A stretch of DNA of 12,251 bases from Polyangiaceae bacterium (GTDB lineage Bacteria; Myxococcota; Polyangia; Polyangiales; Polyangiaceae). The stretch is taken from contig JAICTU010000273.1 in assembly GCA_025936205.1 (NCBI GenBank), positions 1-12,251 on the forward strand. The letters are read 5' to 3'. This document shows positions 1-7,323 of this stretch, one piece after another. Position 1 is the stretch's first letter, and each line of letters begins with the position of its first letter. A program made the translations under genes and the position numbers. The notes under the pieces are model-generated. The model searched no databases and was not told the DNA's origin. It saw nothing but the letters and a program-made list of their open reading frames with translations.

Positions 1-1048
1 CGCCGCCTTCGAGCTGCAGAGCAGGGCCGCGCTCCACGCGCACCGTGGGCGCGTCTGCCTCGTTCATCTCCCTGTGGATCAGCTCCGCGATCAGCCGGCG
101 CTCGCGCGCAAAGGCGCGGCCCACGCACTCCCCGATCGCTCGCGCATCGAGCTGCGGACGCCCCGCCAGGAACTGCTGGAGCTCCTCGCGCAACACTGCG
201 ACGCTCGGGAAGCGATCCTCGGGCTCCGGCGCGAGCGCGCGCGCCACGACGCGCTCCAGCGCCGGGTCGACCTCGGGTACCGCCTCGCGCAAGGCAGGCA
301 GCTCACCGCTCACCAGCCGGCGCAGCACCTCGTACGGCGCCGCGTCGCCGTGCATGCGCCGCCGCGCGATCGACTCCCACAGCATGACTCCGACGCTGAA
401 CAGATCCGCGCGCTGATCGACCCGGCCGCCCCTGACCTGCTCCGGCGACAGGTACGAAATCTTGCCCTTGACCACACCTGCCGCCGTCCGGCTGTGCGAG
501 TCGAGGGTCTTGGCGATGCCGAAGTCGACCAGCTTGGTGTGGCCCGCATACGTCACGAACACGTTCTGCGGCGACACGTCGCGATGCACGATGTCGAGCG
601 CCCGACCGTCGTAGTCGCGCAGGCCGTGCGCGTACTCGAGGCCCTCCAGCACCTGGCAGAGCACGTGCAACTGCATCTCCGGGGACCACATCTCCAGCGA
701 CGGGCCCTGCGCGCCGCCGCCGAAGGCGCGCTCCTGGATCGAGCTGAGCGGTTGCCCCTCCAGGTACTCCATCGCGATGAAGCTCTGGCCCTGCTCCGCT
801 CCGACCTCGTACGATTGCACGATGTGCGGGTGATTCAGGCGCATCGCGAGCCGCCCCTCATCCTCGAACATCTGGCTGAAGGCCGCGCGGTCCTCTGGCG
901 ACAGGTCGTCGCGCAGTAGCTTGAGCACCAGCAGCTTGCTCGCACCGCCGGCAAAACCGCTCGCGGCCAGGAACACATCGGCCATGCCGCCGCTGGCCAG
1001 GCGAGCCAGCAGGCGGTACTTCGCAAACATCAGGCGCGGCGGCGTCAT
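1..1048 (-). CDS. Ser/Thr protein kinase (Hanks type), C-terminus beyond window
   Basis: Phosphorylates Ser/Thr on unknown targets; the part seen is cytoplasmic. The reading frame is open from ATG 1048 to the left edge (349 codons). Visible kinase parts: glycine-rich loop LASGGMADVFLA (17-28), ATP-binding Lys43 in LVLKLL, catalytic loop HRDVSPQN (155-162, Asp157), DFG metal-binding triplet (175-177), SPE replacing APE (201-203), and the conserved late Arg in EDRFPS near 280. The domain ends near residue 295, followed by a basic/acidic linker (FARERRLIAELIHREMNEAD) that continues out of view, so any C-terminal sensor or membrane segment is unknown. HRDVSPQN is frequent in myxobacterial kinases. 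No strong Shine-Dalgarno precedes 1048; ATG 1030 (MFAKYRLL) is an alternative start. Divergent from the sigma-factor operon. The start codon lies in one arm of an inverted repeat (1046-1083). Confidence 0.9.
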   Translation of the reverse strand, partial: MTPPRLMFAKYRLLARLASGGMADVFLAASGFAGGASKLLVLKLLRDDLSPEDRAAFSQMFEDEGRLAMRLNHPHIVQSYEVGAEQGQSFIAMEYLEGQPLSSIQERAFGGGAQGPSLEMWSPEMQLHVLCQVLEGLEYAHGLRDYDGRALDIVHRDVSPQNVFVTYAGHTKLVDFGIAKTLDSHSRTAAGVVKGKISYLSPEQVRGGRVDQRADLFSVGVMLWESIARRRMHGDAAPYEVLRRLVSGELPALREAVPEVDPALERVVARALAPEPEDRFPSVAVLREELQQFLAGRPQLDARAIGECVGRAFARERRLIAELIHREMNEADAPTVRVERGPALQLEGG

Positions 1049-1083
1049 GACCGGGGATCTGTCCGCTCGGGGTCCCGGTCATG
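1046..1083 (-). promoter_or_regulatory. Inverted repeat over the kinase start codon
   Basis: CATGACCGGG (1046-1055) and CCCGGTCATG (1074-1083) are perfect 10-base inverted arms around 18 bases. In the kinase mRNA the start AUG would lie in the 3' arm of the hairpin and the poor ribosome-binding region in the loop, so the fold could limit translation. It could equally be a DNA operator. A run of seven T on the minus strand (1084-1090) lies just upstream of the hairpin, not after it, so it is not a terminator. The repeat is seen directly; its role is inferred. Confidence 0.4.
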
Positions 1084-1130
1084 AAAAAAAGATGCTCGGC
1101 AACCTCGAGGCCGGCCCGAGAAACACGCCA

Positions 1131-1190
1131 GCGCAACTCCCTTGCGCGGCCCTGCGCAAAGGAATTGCGCAGCTGCGCACGGGGGCGCAG
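1131..1190. promoter_or_regulatory. Phased array of GCGCAA/TTGCGC half-sites (candidate activator-binding region)
   Basis: Six related hexamers lie in a row: GCGCAA 1131, TTGCGC 1142, GCGCAA 1154, TTGCGC 1165, GCGCAC 1175, GCGCAG 1185. Start-to-start steps are 11, 12, 11, 10 and 10 bases, close to one helical turn. Pairs form dyads: TTGCGC-N6-GCGCAA at 1142-1159 and a perfect 14-base palindrome TGCGCAGCTGCGCA at 1166-1179, with centres 22 bases apart. Relative to the predicted sigma-54 start near 1248 the array spans about -117 to -58, where enhancer-binding proteins of the NtrC type commonly bind. The likely ligand is the regulator encoded at 4617-6035, but the divergent kinase promoter could also be the target. 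GC-rich DNA makes such words more common than average. Confidence 0.45.
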
Positions 1191-1221
1191 CGAACCAGCG
1201 AAAATCGTGAGTTCGCGAGCT

Positions 1222-1237
1222 GGGCCCGGGCCTTGCA
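1222..1237 (+). promoter_or_regulatory. Candidate sigma-54 (-24/-12) promoter of the sigma factor-peroxidase-kinase-regulator operon
   Basis: GGGCCC-GGGCC-TTGCA fits the consensus TGGCAC-N5-TTGCA at 9 of 11 defined positions. GG at 1223-1224 and GC at 1235-1236 have the required ten-base spacing, and the -12 element is perfect. Transcription would start near 1248, leaving a leader of about 54 bases before the AAGGA ribosome site and ATG 1302. The last gene of the operon is a sigma-54 activator with an intact GAFTGA loop, which makes self-activation plausible. The G/C-only -24 element could be a chance match. Confidence 0.45.
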
Positions 1238-1301
1238 CTCGTGGAAAGGTTCACGGCAAAGATCCGACGCAAAAAAACGCGCTACCCAAGGATACGGCCC
1301 C

Positions 1302-1904
1302 ATGGACCTACAGACGACCGACCCCCGGCATCCTGCTGCCGCCCCCGTGCGGGCGCTGCCCCGGCTGCGCGAACAGCGCAAGTTCGTCACGCGGCTGCTG
1401 CGCCGCTTCGGCGTGCCCTCCGCCGACGTGGAAGATGCCGCGCAAGAGGTGCTGCTGATCTCGTACCGGCACCAGAAAGAGATCGACGCGAGCGACGATC
1501 GCCGCGCCTGGTTCTATCAGACGGCGCGCTACGTCTCCTGCAACCGGTTGCGCGCGCTGCGCCGCGAGTCGCAGCGCCGCAGCTTCGCGCCGCTGGACCT
1601 GGAGGCACAGCGCGCGGAGCCGGGCTGCGCACCCGACGACTGGCTCGCTTCACGGCAGCTCTGCCAGCTGCTCGCCGCGGCCCTGACGCAGCTGCGCCAG
1701 GAGCAGCGCAGCGTGTTGCTCGCGAGCGTGCTCGACGAGCACAGCGTCGCGGAGATCGCCTGCGCGCAACACGCGCCGGCGGCCACGGTGGCCTCGCGGC
1801 TGCGCGTCGGGCGCCGTGCGCTGCGGCGCCATTTGCACCGGCAAGGGTGGCCTGTACGGCCTGCCGTCCCCGAGCCGCCGGCGCTCGCTAGACTGGCGCC
1901 GTGA
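1302..1904 (+). CDS. ECF-like RNA polymerase sigma factor (sigma-70 family)
   Basis: Directs RNA polymerase to a specific promoter set. The 200-residue protein has the two-domain ECF layout. Region 2 spans about 25-90, with DVEDAAQEV (42-50) as the core-binding helix and RAWFYQTARYVSCNRLRALRR (68-88) as the -10-recognition part. A linker follows, then region 4 at about 122-178 with a helix-turn-helix (VAEIACAQ...ATVASRLRVGRRALRRHL). ATG 1302 is chosen because AAGGA (1289-1293) lies 8 bases upstream and homology begins just after; the frame stays open further upstream but without family-like sequence. The stop overlaps the next start as GTGA (1901-1904), which implies translational coupling. 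No anti-sigma gene is adjacent; a peroxidase lipoprotein gene follows instead. The ECF subgroup is not recognised. Confidence 0.85.
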   Translation: MDLQTTDPRHPAAAPVRALPRLREQRKFVTRLLRRFGVPSADVEDAAQEVLLISYRHQKEIDASDDRRAWFYQTARYVSCNRLRALRRESQRRSFAPLDLEAQRAEPGCAPDDWLASRQLCQLLAAALTQLRQEQRSVLLASVLDEHSVAEIACAQHAPAATVASRLRVGRRALRRHLHRQGWPVRPAVPEPPALARLAP

Positions 1905-2944
1905 AGGCTCTGTGCTGCGCAGCGCTGCTGCTCGCGAGCTGTGCTCGCGAACGAGCGAGCGGGGTGCCGAGCGCGCAGGCGCGCGACCGCGAGTCTCTGG
2001 CTGCGTCTGAAACAACGGATCCCATCCCTCCGTTGCCACCGAGCCGCCCGCTCGACGCCGCCCGCGTGGCGCTCGGGGCCAACCTGTTTGCGAGCCCCCT
2101 CTTGTCCGGAGATCAACGCGTGAGTTGCGTCAGCTGCCACCACGAGCCGCAGGGCTGGGCCGATCGCGCCGCGCATTCGCTGGCCCCGGGGCGCCCGGAA
2201 ACCGCGTTCAACGTGCCCTCGCTGTTCAACCTGCAATACTACTTCTACTTCAACTGGACCGGCGCGTCCGACAACCTCTCGGAGCACGCCGATTCGCTGA
2301 TCGCAAATCCCGACATCATGGGCACGAGCTGGAACGCGGTGGCAGAGCGGCTCGCTGTTGCCTCCGGAGTGACCCCGGGCTGGACGGCGCGCTTTGCCAG
2401 CGTCTTCAGCGACGGGCTTTCTCCCGCCAACGTGCGCGCTGCGCTGGTCGAATACGAGCAATCGCTCATCTCCACGGACGCGCCCTTCGACCGCTGGCTC
2501 GCGGGAGACAGCGCCGCCATCTCAGCCGAGGCCGCGCGCGGGTATCAACTGTTCGAGAGCCGCGGCTGCATCAGCTGCCATCAGGGCAGGTTGCTCGGCG
2601 GCAACCTGTTTCAGCGGCTGGGGGTGATGCGCGAATACCCTCAGGGCGAGCCGGGCTCGCGCCCCGAGCCGCGCGCGGCAGCCGCCGAGCTGGGGCGCTT
2701 CACGCTGACGGGCCGCGAGGAAGACCGGCGCGTCTTTCGCGTGCCCAGCCTGCGCAACGTGGCGCTCAGCGCGCCGTATCTGCACGATGGCTCGGCGGGC
2801 ACCTTGAGCGAGGTGGTCGACATCATGGCGGACTATCAGCTCGGCGAGCTGCTCAGCCTGGACGAGACGCAGAGCATCGTGAGCTTCCTGGGCACGCTCA
2901 CCGGGCAGAACGGGGCCAGCTATCCCCCGGGGGGTGCGCCATGA
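1901..2944 (+). CDS. Di-heme cytochrome c peroxidase / MauG-family lipoprotein
   Basis: Family members reduce hydrogen peroxide with electrons from small c-type carriers, or do MauG-like oxidations, outside the cytoplasmic membrane. The 347-residue protein starts with a short lipoprotein signal: basic residue 2, a hydrophobic stretch, lipobox LASC (11-14), Cys14 as lipid anchor. Two c-heme sites are present: CVSCH (76-80) and CISCH (223-227), one per domain. The C-terminal signature RVPSLRNVALSAPYLHDGSAGTL (280-302) is typical of bacterial di-heme peroxidases. The usual WDGR-like segment reads WTGA (119-122): the Trp is kept but Asp and Arg are lost, so the activity may be unusual. Start GTG 1901 overlaps the sigma-factor stop, and the stop overlaps the kinase start (ATGA, 2941-2944). 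Lipid anchoring and position between sigma factor and sensor kinase suggest a role in signalling or as the redox output. Family assignment is firm; substrate is unknown. Confidence 0.87.
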   Translation: MKALCCAALLLASCARERASGVPSAQARDRESLAASETTDPIPPLPPSRPLDAARVALGANLFASPLLSGDQRVSCVSCHHEPQGWADRAAHSLAPGRPETAFNVPSLFNLQYYFYFNWTGASDNLSEHADSLIANPDIMGTSWNAVAERLAVASGVTPGWTARFASVFSDGLSPANVRAALVEYEQSLISTDAPFDRWLAGDSAAISAEAARGYQLFESRGCISCHQGRLLGGNLFQRLGVMREYPQGEPGSRPEPRAAAAELGRFTLTGREEDRRVFRVPSLRNVALSAPYLHDGSAGTLSEVVDIMADYQLGELLSLDETQSIVSFLGTLTGQNGASYPPGGAP

Positions 2945-4599
2945 CGCACCGGCGGCTACTGCTTCGAGCAGCGTTCGGGGGCTGCGCGCTGGCTTGCCTC
3001 GCCGCAGCCGTGCTCTGGCTCAGCCAGAGCCTCGATCCCGCCACCGAGGCGCGCTTCCGGGGCGACGTACGCCAGGTAGGCATCGTCGCTGCCCAGGTCG
3101 AAGAAGACCTGCTGCGCGCGCACTCCGGCATCGTCTCCCACTACGACGATCTGGCGCGACATCAGCGCCAGCTGCGTCACTTGCTCAGCGACCTGGAGCT
3201 GCCGCCGGCCGCGCTGGGCTTCGAGCTCGGGCCCGACTTTGCGGAGCGCCTCGGCCACGCCCGCGAGCTGGCTGCGCTCCAGCGCCGCTCGATCGAGCGC
3301 TTCGAGTCCGACCACGCCGTGCTGCGCAACTCGCGCCAGTATTTTCCAGTACTGCTCGAGGAAGTGAAGCAACGCGTGCCGCCCGGCATCCATCCTCGCT
3401 TCGAGCAGGCCGTGACCCACGGCTTCGAGGCGCTCGCGCACTTCGACGTGCTGCCGCCGAAGGAGTCCTCCGGACGCTTGCAGGCGGCACTGGCCGAGAT
3501 CGAGAGCGCCGGCCCCGGCCTCGGGGATCCGCAGCTGAACCGGCGCCTGGAGCTCTTGCAGCGCCACGGCCGCACCATCCTGGAGCGGCGGGCCGCCGTC
3601 AGCGACGGCGTGCGCGCCAGCCTCGACATCCCGCTCGCGCGAGAGGCGCTCGAGCTCTACGACAGCTACGCCGCCCGCCAGCGTGCCGCGAGCCTCGCCA
3701 GCCGCAGCTGGCTCAGCTACGTCATGATCCTGGGCTTCGCCAGTATCTCGCTGGGCTTGACGGAGCTCGTGCTGCGCTTGCAAAGCAGCCGCGCCGAGCT
3801 GCGGCGCACCAGCGCCGAGCTCGAACGCGCCAATCACTCGCTGGAGCAGGAGCGCCAGAAGGAGCGCGAGCTGGGCGAGCTGAAGACGCGCTTCGTCTCT
3901 GCCACCGCGCACGAGTTCAAGAACCCCTTGACCACCATCCTCTCCTCCAGCGAGATGCTCGAGGCCTACGCCGCGCGCTGGGACGAGGCGCGGCGCTCGC
4001 TGCATTTCCAGCGCATCCGCGCCGCGGCGCTGCGCATGACGGAAATGCTCGACGAAGTCTTGCTGATCGGCCGCGCCGAGGCAGGCGTGCTGGTGCCGGT
4101 CCCGGAAGAGCTGAACCTGACCGAGTTCTGCGAGAGCTTGCTGCAGGGGCTGGAGCGCTCGCCCGGCGCGCGCGAACGGGTGCGCATGACCTGCTCGGGC
4201 GCCGAGTGGGTGCGGCTCGATCAGCGGCTGCTCAGCCATGTGCTCGGCAACCTGCTGGACAACGCCCTCAAGTACTCGCCGCCGGAAAGCCCGGTCCTGC
4301 TCGACCTCTCGGTCAACGACACGACGCTCACCTGCACGCTCGAAGACCGCGGCATCGGCATCCCGGAGCAAGACCTGCCCCAGCTGTTCGTCAGCTTCCA
4401 GCGCGCCAGCAACGTCGGCACCGTGCAGGGCAGCGGGCTCGGGCTGGCGGTCGTCAAGCGCGCCGTGGAAACGCAACACGGCACGGTACGAGTGCAGAGC
4501 GAGCTGGGCCGTGGCACCAAGTTCATCGTGCAGCTGCCGCTGGCAGAGCCGGCCAGCAACGATGCGCTGCCGCTGCTGGCGCTACCGAGCGCTGAATGA
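2941..4599 (+). CDS. Membrane sensor histidine kinase with all-helical (DAHL-like) periplasmic domain
   Basis: Autophosphorylates on His in response to a signal and should pass phosphate to the regulator encoded next. 552 residues: TM1 about 8-27; a periplasmic, helix-rich, cysteine-free domain about 28-255; TM2 about 257-277; a coiled coil 280-312; then the transmitter. H-box SATAHEFKNPL carries phosphoacceptor His324; N-box Asn441 in LLDNALKYS; G1 box DRGIGIP (469-475); G2 box GSGLGLA (497-503). The sensor contains ERFESDHAVLRNSRQYFP, which I recall as the hallmark of the double all-helical ligand-binding (DAHL) domain; this is from memory, not a search. ATG 2941 overlaps the peroxidase stop as ATGA, so it is co-translated with the lipoprotein. 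The ligand is unknown. Confidence 0.92.
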   Translation: MTHRRLLLRAAFGGCALACLAAAVLWLSQSLDPATEARFRGDVRQVGIVAAQVEEDLLRAHSGIVSHYDDLARHQRQLRHLLSDLELPPAALGFELGPDFAERLGHARELAALQRRSIERFESDHAVLRNSRQYFPVLLEEVKQRVPPGIHPRFEQAVTHGFEALAHFDVLPPKESSGRLQAALAEIESAGPGLGDPQLNRRLELLQRHGRTILERRAAVSDGVRASLDIPLAREALELYDSYAARQRAASLASRSWLSYVMILGFASISLGLTELVLRLQSSRAELRRTSAELERANHSLEQERQKERELGELKTRFVSATAHEFKNPLTTILSSSEMLEAYAARWDEARRSLHFQRIRAAALRMTEMLDEVLLIGRAEAGVLVPVPEELNLTEFCESLLQGLERSPGARERVRMTCSGAEWVRLDQRLLSHVLGNLLDNALKYSPPESPVLLDLSVNDTTLTCTLEDRGIGIPEQDLPQLFVSFQRASNVGTVQGSGLGLAVVKRAVETQHGTVRVQSELGRGTKFIVQLPLAEPASNDALPLLALPSAE

Positions 4600-4616
4600 A
4601 GAGGTATCACCCCGTC

Positions 4617-6035
<1,419 letters not shown>

Positions 6036-6038
6036 CGG

Positions 6039-6073
6039 TTGGGTCTGCGGCCCTTCTCGCCTATGCTCCCCGC
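6039..6073 (+). promoter_or_regulatory. Candidate sigma-70-type promoter giving a leaderless DUF3127 mRNA
   Basis: TTGGGT (6039-6044), a 17-base spacer and TATGCT (6062-6067) resemble -35/-10 elements (3/6 and 4/6 matches). The expected start, 6-7 bases after the -10 box, falls at ATG 6074 itself. There is no Shine-Dalgarno before this ATG, as expected for leaderless translation. The promoter begins just after the regulator stop at 6035, so the gene may also be reached by read-through. Inference from spacing only. Confidence 0.4.
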
Positions 6074-6421
6074 ATGGCACTCGAAGTCTCGGGCAAGCTG
6101 CACAAGCTCTATGACGAGCAGCAGGTCACCGAAAAATTCAACAAGCGCGAGTTCGTGCTCGCGCTCGAAGGCAGGTACCCGCAGTTCGTGCTCTTTCAGC
6201 TCACGGGCAGGCGCTGCTCGGAGCTCGATGGTTACAACGAGGGCGACGCAGTACACATCGAGTTCGCGCTGCGCGGCCGCGAGTGGACGAGCCGGCAGGG
6301 TGAGGTCAAATACTTCAACAGCCTGGAGGTGCTGAAGCTGGCGCGCGCCGGAGCCCAGGGCGAAGCCGGCCCCGGCGGCGTCACAGAGCCGGACGGGCCC
6401 GACGAAGAAGTGCCGTTCTGA
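6074..6421 (+). CDS. DUF3127 OB-fold protein with SSB-like C-terminal tip
   Basis: Function unknown. The 115-residue protein matches the small DUF3127 family by pattern: [14 protein letters not shown] at the start, [22 protein letters not shown] in the middle, then [17 protein letters not shown]...[12 protein letters not shown]. This fits a five-strand OB fold at about 3-90. A flexible Gly/Ala/Pro linker (91-108) follows and the protein ends PDEEVPF. That end resembles the DDDIPF tip of E. coli SSB, which docks repair and replication partners, so a role on single-stranded nucleic acid is plausible but unproven. ATG 6074 fits the domain start; no ribosome site is visible. It follows the regulator gene by 38 bases, but function and promoter look separate. 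Family call from memory of DUF3127 sequences. Confidence 0.8.
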   Translation: MALEVSGKLHKLYDEQQVTEKFNKREFVLALEGRYPQFVLFQLTGRRCSELDGYNEGDAVHIEFALRGREWTSRQGEVKYFNSLEVLKLARAGAQGEAGPGGVTEPDGPDEEVPF

Positions 6422-6666
6422 TTCGTGCTGACGCGGGTGCCGCGCGTTTCTGCTTCGCCACGCGAAGTGGCTGCGCGCACGGCGCAGCCGATGACGAGTT
6501 GCATGACAAGTGTTCATTTTGCAGCGCTCTTGCCTGCTCGCGTCGACTCTCATTCGAAACGACGCTGGTCGCTGCTCGCCGAGCTGGCCTATGCTCGCCC
6601 GTCCAACGGGGCGACGCTAGTGGCGCCGCCTCTCCAACTCAGAACAGGCAAGGGAGGCCCACTCGC
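6422..6666 (+). promoter_or_regulatory. Intergenic region before gfa: two stem-loops and a weak promoter
   Basis: No gene seen. CTTCGC-CAC-GCGAAG (6453-6467) and GGCTGCGC-N5-GCGCAGCC (6469-6489, perfect 8-bp stem) form two adjacent hairpins shortly after the DUF3127 stop. Neither is followed by a T run, so they are at best weak or Rho-assisted terminators or mRNA-stabilising folds. Further on, TATGCT (6590-6595) could be a -10 box for gfa, with no clear -35 partner; its start near 6602 would leave a leader of about 65 bases ending in AAGGGAGG (6649-6656), the gfa ribosome site, 10 bases before ATG 6667. Confidence 0.35.
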
Positions 6667-7239
6667 ATGGCGATCTCGATTCATCCTGCAGTAGACGGCG
6701 GCGTGAAGCCGACCGGAAAAGACTTCTCCGGCGGCACTCTGGTTTGCAAGTGCAGCGCGAACCCGGTGACGGTCCGAGTCGCTGCTCAGACGGCGTTCAA
6801 CCACGTCTGTGGCTGCACCAAGTGCTGGAAGCCGAAGGGTGCGCTCTTCTCGCAGGTCGCCGTCGTGGGGCGCGACAAGCTCACCGTCACGGAGAACGCC
6901 GACAAGCTGCAGGTCGTCAACCCCGCGGCCCCGATCCAGCGTCACGCCTGCAAGGGTTGCGGCGTTCACATGTACGGCCGCATCGAAAACAAGAACCACC
7001 CCTTCTACGGCTTCGACTTCGTCCACACGGAGCTCTCGCCGCAGTCGGGCTGGGCCGCGCCCGAGTTCGCCGCCTTCGTCTCCTCGATCATCGAGGCGGG
7101 CTTCAAACCGGAGGGCATGGCGCAAGTGCGCTCACGCCTCAAGGAGCTGAAGCTCGAACCCTACGACTGCCTCTCGCCGGCGTTGATGGACGCCATCGCG
7201 ACGCACACGGCCAAGCAGGCCGGCGTCATCCCCAGCTGA
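6667..7239 (+). CDS. gfa: S-(hydroxymethyl)glutathione synthase (glutathione-dependent formaldehyde-activating enzyme)
   Basis: Speeds condensation of formaldehyde with glutathione to S-hydroxymethylglutathione, the entry step of glutathione-linked formaldehyde detoxification in the cytoplasm (EC 4.4.1.22). The 190 residues align by eye with alphaproteobacterial Gfa over the full length: [65 protein letters not shown]. All zinc cysteines are present: 27, 29, 95 and 98 (structural site) and 48, 50 and 53 (catalytic site). ATG 6667 has AAGGGAGG upstream; the frame is open further upstream but that part is unlike the family. No S-(hydroxymethyl)glutathione dehydrogenase or S-formylglutathione hydrolase gene is nearby, so the pathway partners must lie elsewhere. 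High similarity to alphaproteobacterial proteins may mean transfer. Confidence 0.93.
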   Translation: MAISIHPAVDGGVKPTGKDFSGGTLVCKCSANPVTVRVAAQTAFNHVCGCTKCWKPKGALFSQVAVVGRDKLTVTENADKLQVVNPAAPIQRHACKGCGVHMYGRIENKNHPFYGFDFVHTELSPQSGWAAPEFAAFVSSIIEAGFKPEGMAQVRSRLKELKLEPYDCLSPALMDAIATHTAKQAGVIPS

Positions 7240-7269
7240 GCTCACTCCTCAGATCAACGGCGGGGGCGG

Positions 7270-7302
7270 AAAACCGCCAAGGCGTCCAGGCGCCTTGGCG
7301 GT
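7270..7302 (-). terminator. Stem-loop terminator between convergent gfa and CBS genes
   Basis: ACCGCCAAGGCG (7273-7284) and CGCCTTGGCGGT (7291-7302) form a perfect 12-bp stem with a 6-base loop. On the minus strand four T follow or join the stem base (7270-7273), fitting a Rho-independent terminator for the CBS gene. On the plus strand no T run follows, though the stem may also stop gfa transcripts. It lies in the 84-base gap between the two stops. Confidence 0.65.
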
Positions 7303-7323
7303 GGCCATCAGCAGCAGCGATGG

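Noticed and set aside
921..1301. Longer N-terminus for the sigma factor (open frame upstream of 1302)
   Set aside because: The added part overlaps the divergent kinase gene and the control region, is unlike sigma factors, and lacks a ribosome site; ATG 1302 has AAGGA at good spacing.
2125..2940. Long N-terminal extension of the histidine kinase (frame open from 2125)
   Set aside because: This stretch is a basic, low-complexity shadow of the peroxidase gene in another frame; the true start at 2941 gives a normal signal-anchor segment and a 4-base overlap.
2934..4595. Long alternative frames on both strands across the kinase and regulator genes
   Set aside because: Typical of GC-rich DNA: Ala/Arg-rich shadow frames without motifs, while the chosen frames contain full catalytic motifs.
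6453..6489. Rho-independent terminator after the DUF3127 gene
   Set aside because: The two GC hairpins are real, but no T run follows either one, so they are described only as stem-loops.
6499..6666. Upstream start for gfa at 6499
   Set aside because: The 56 added residues do not resemble Gfa, and a strong AAGGGAGG site sits directly before ATG 6667.
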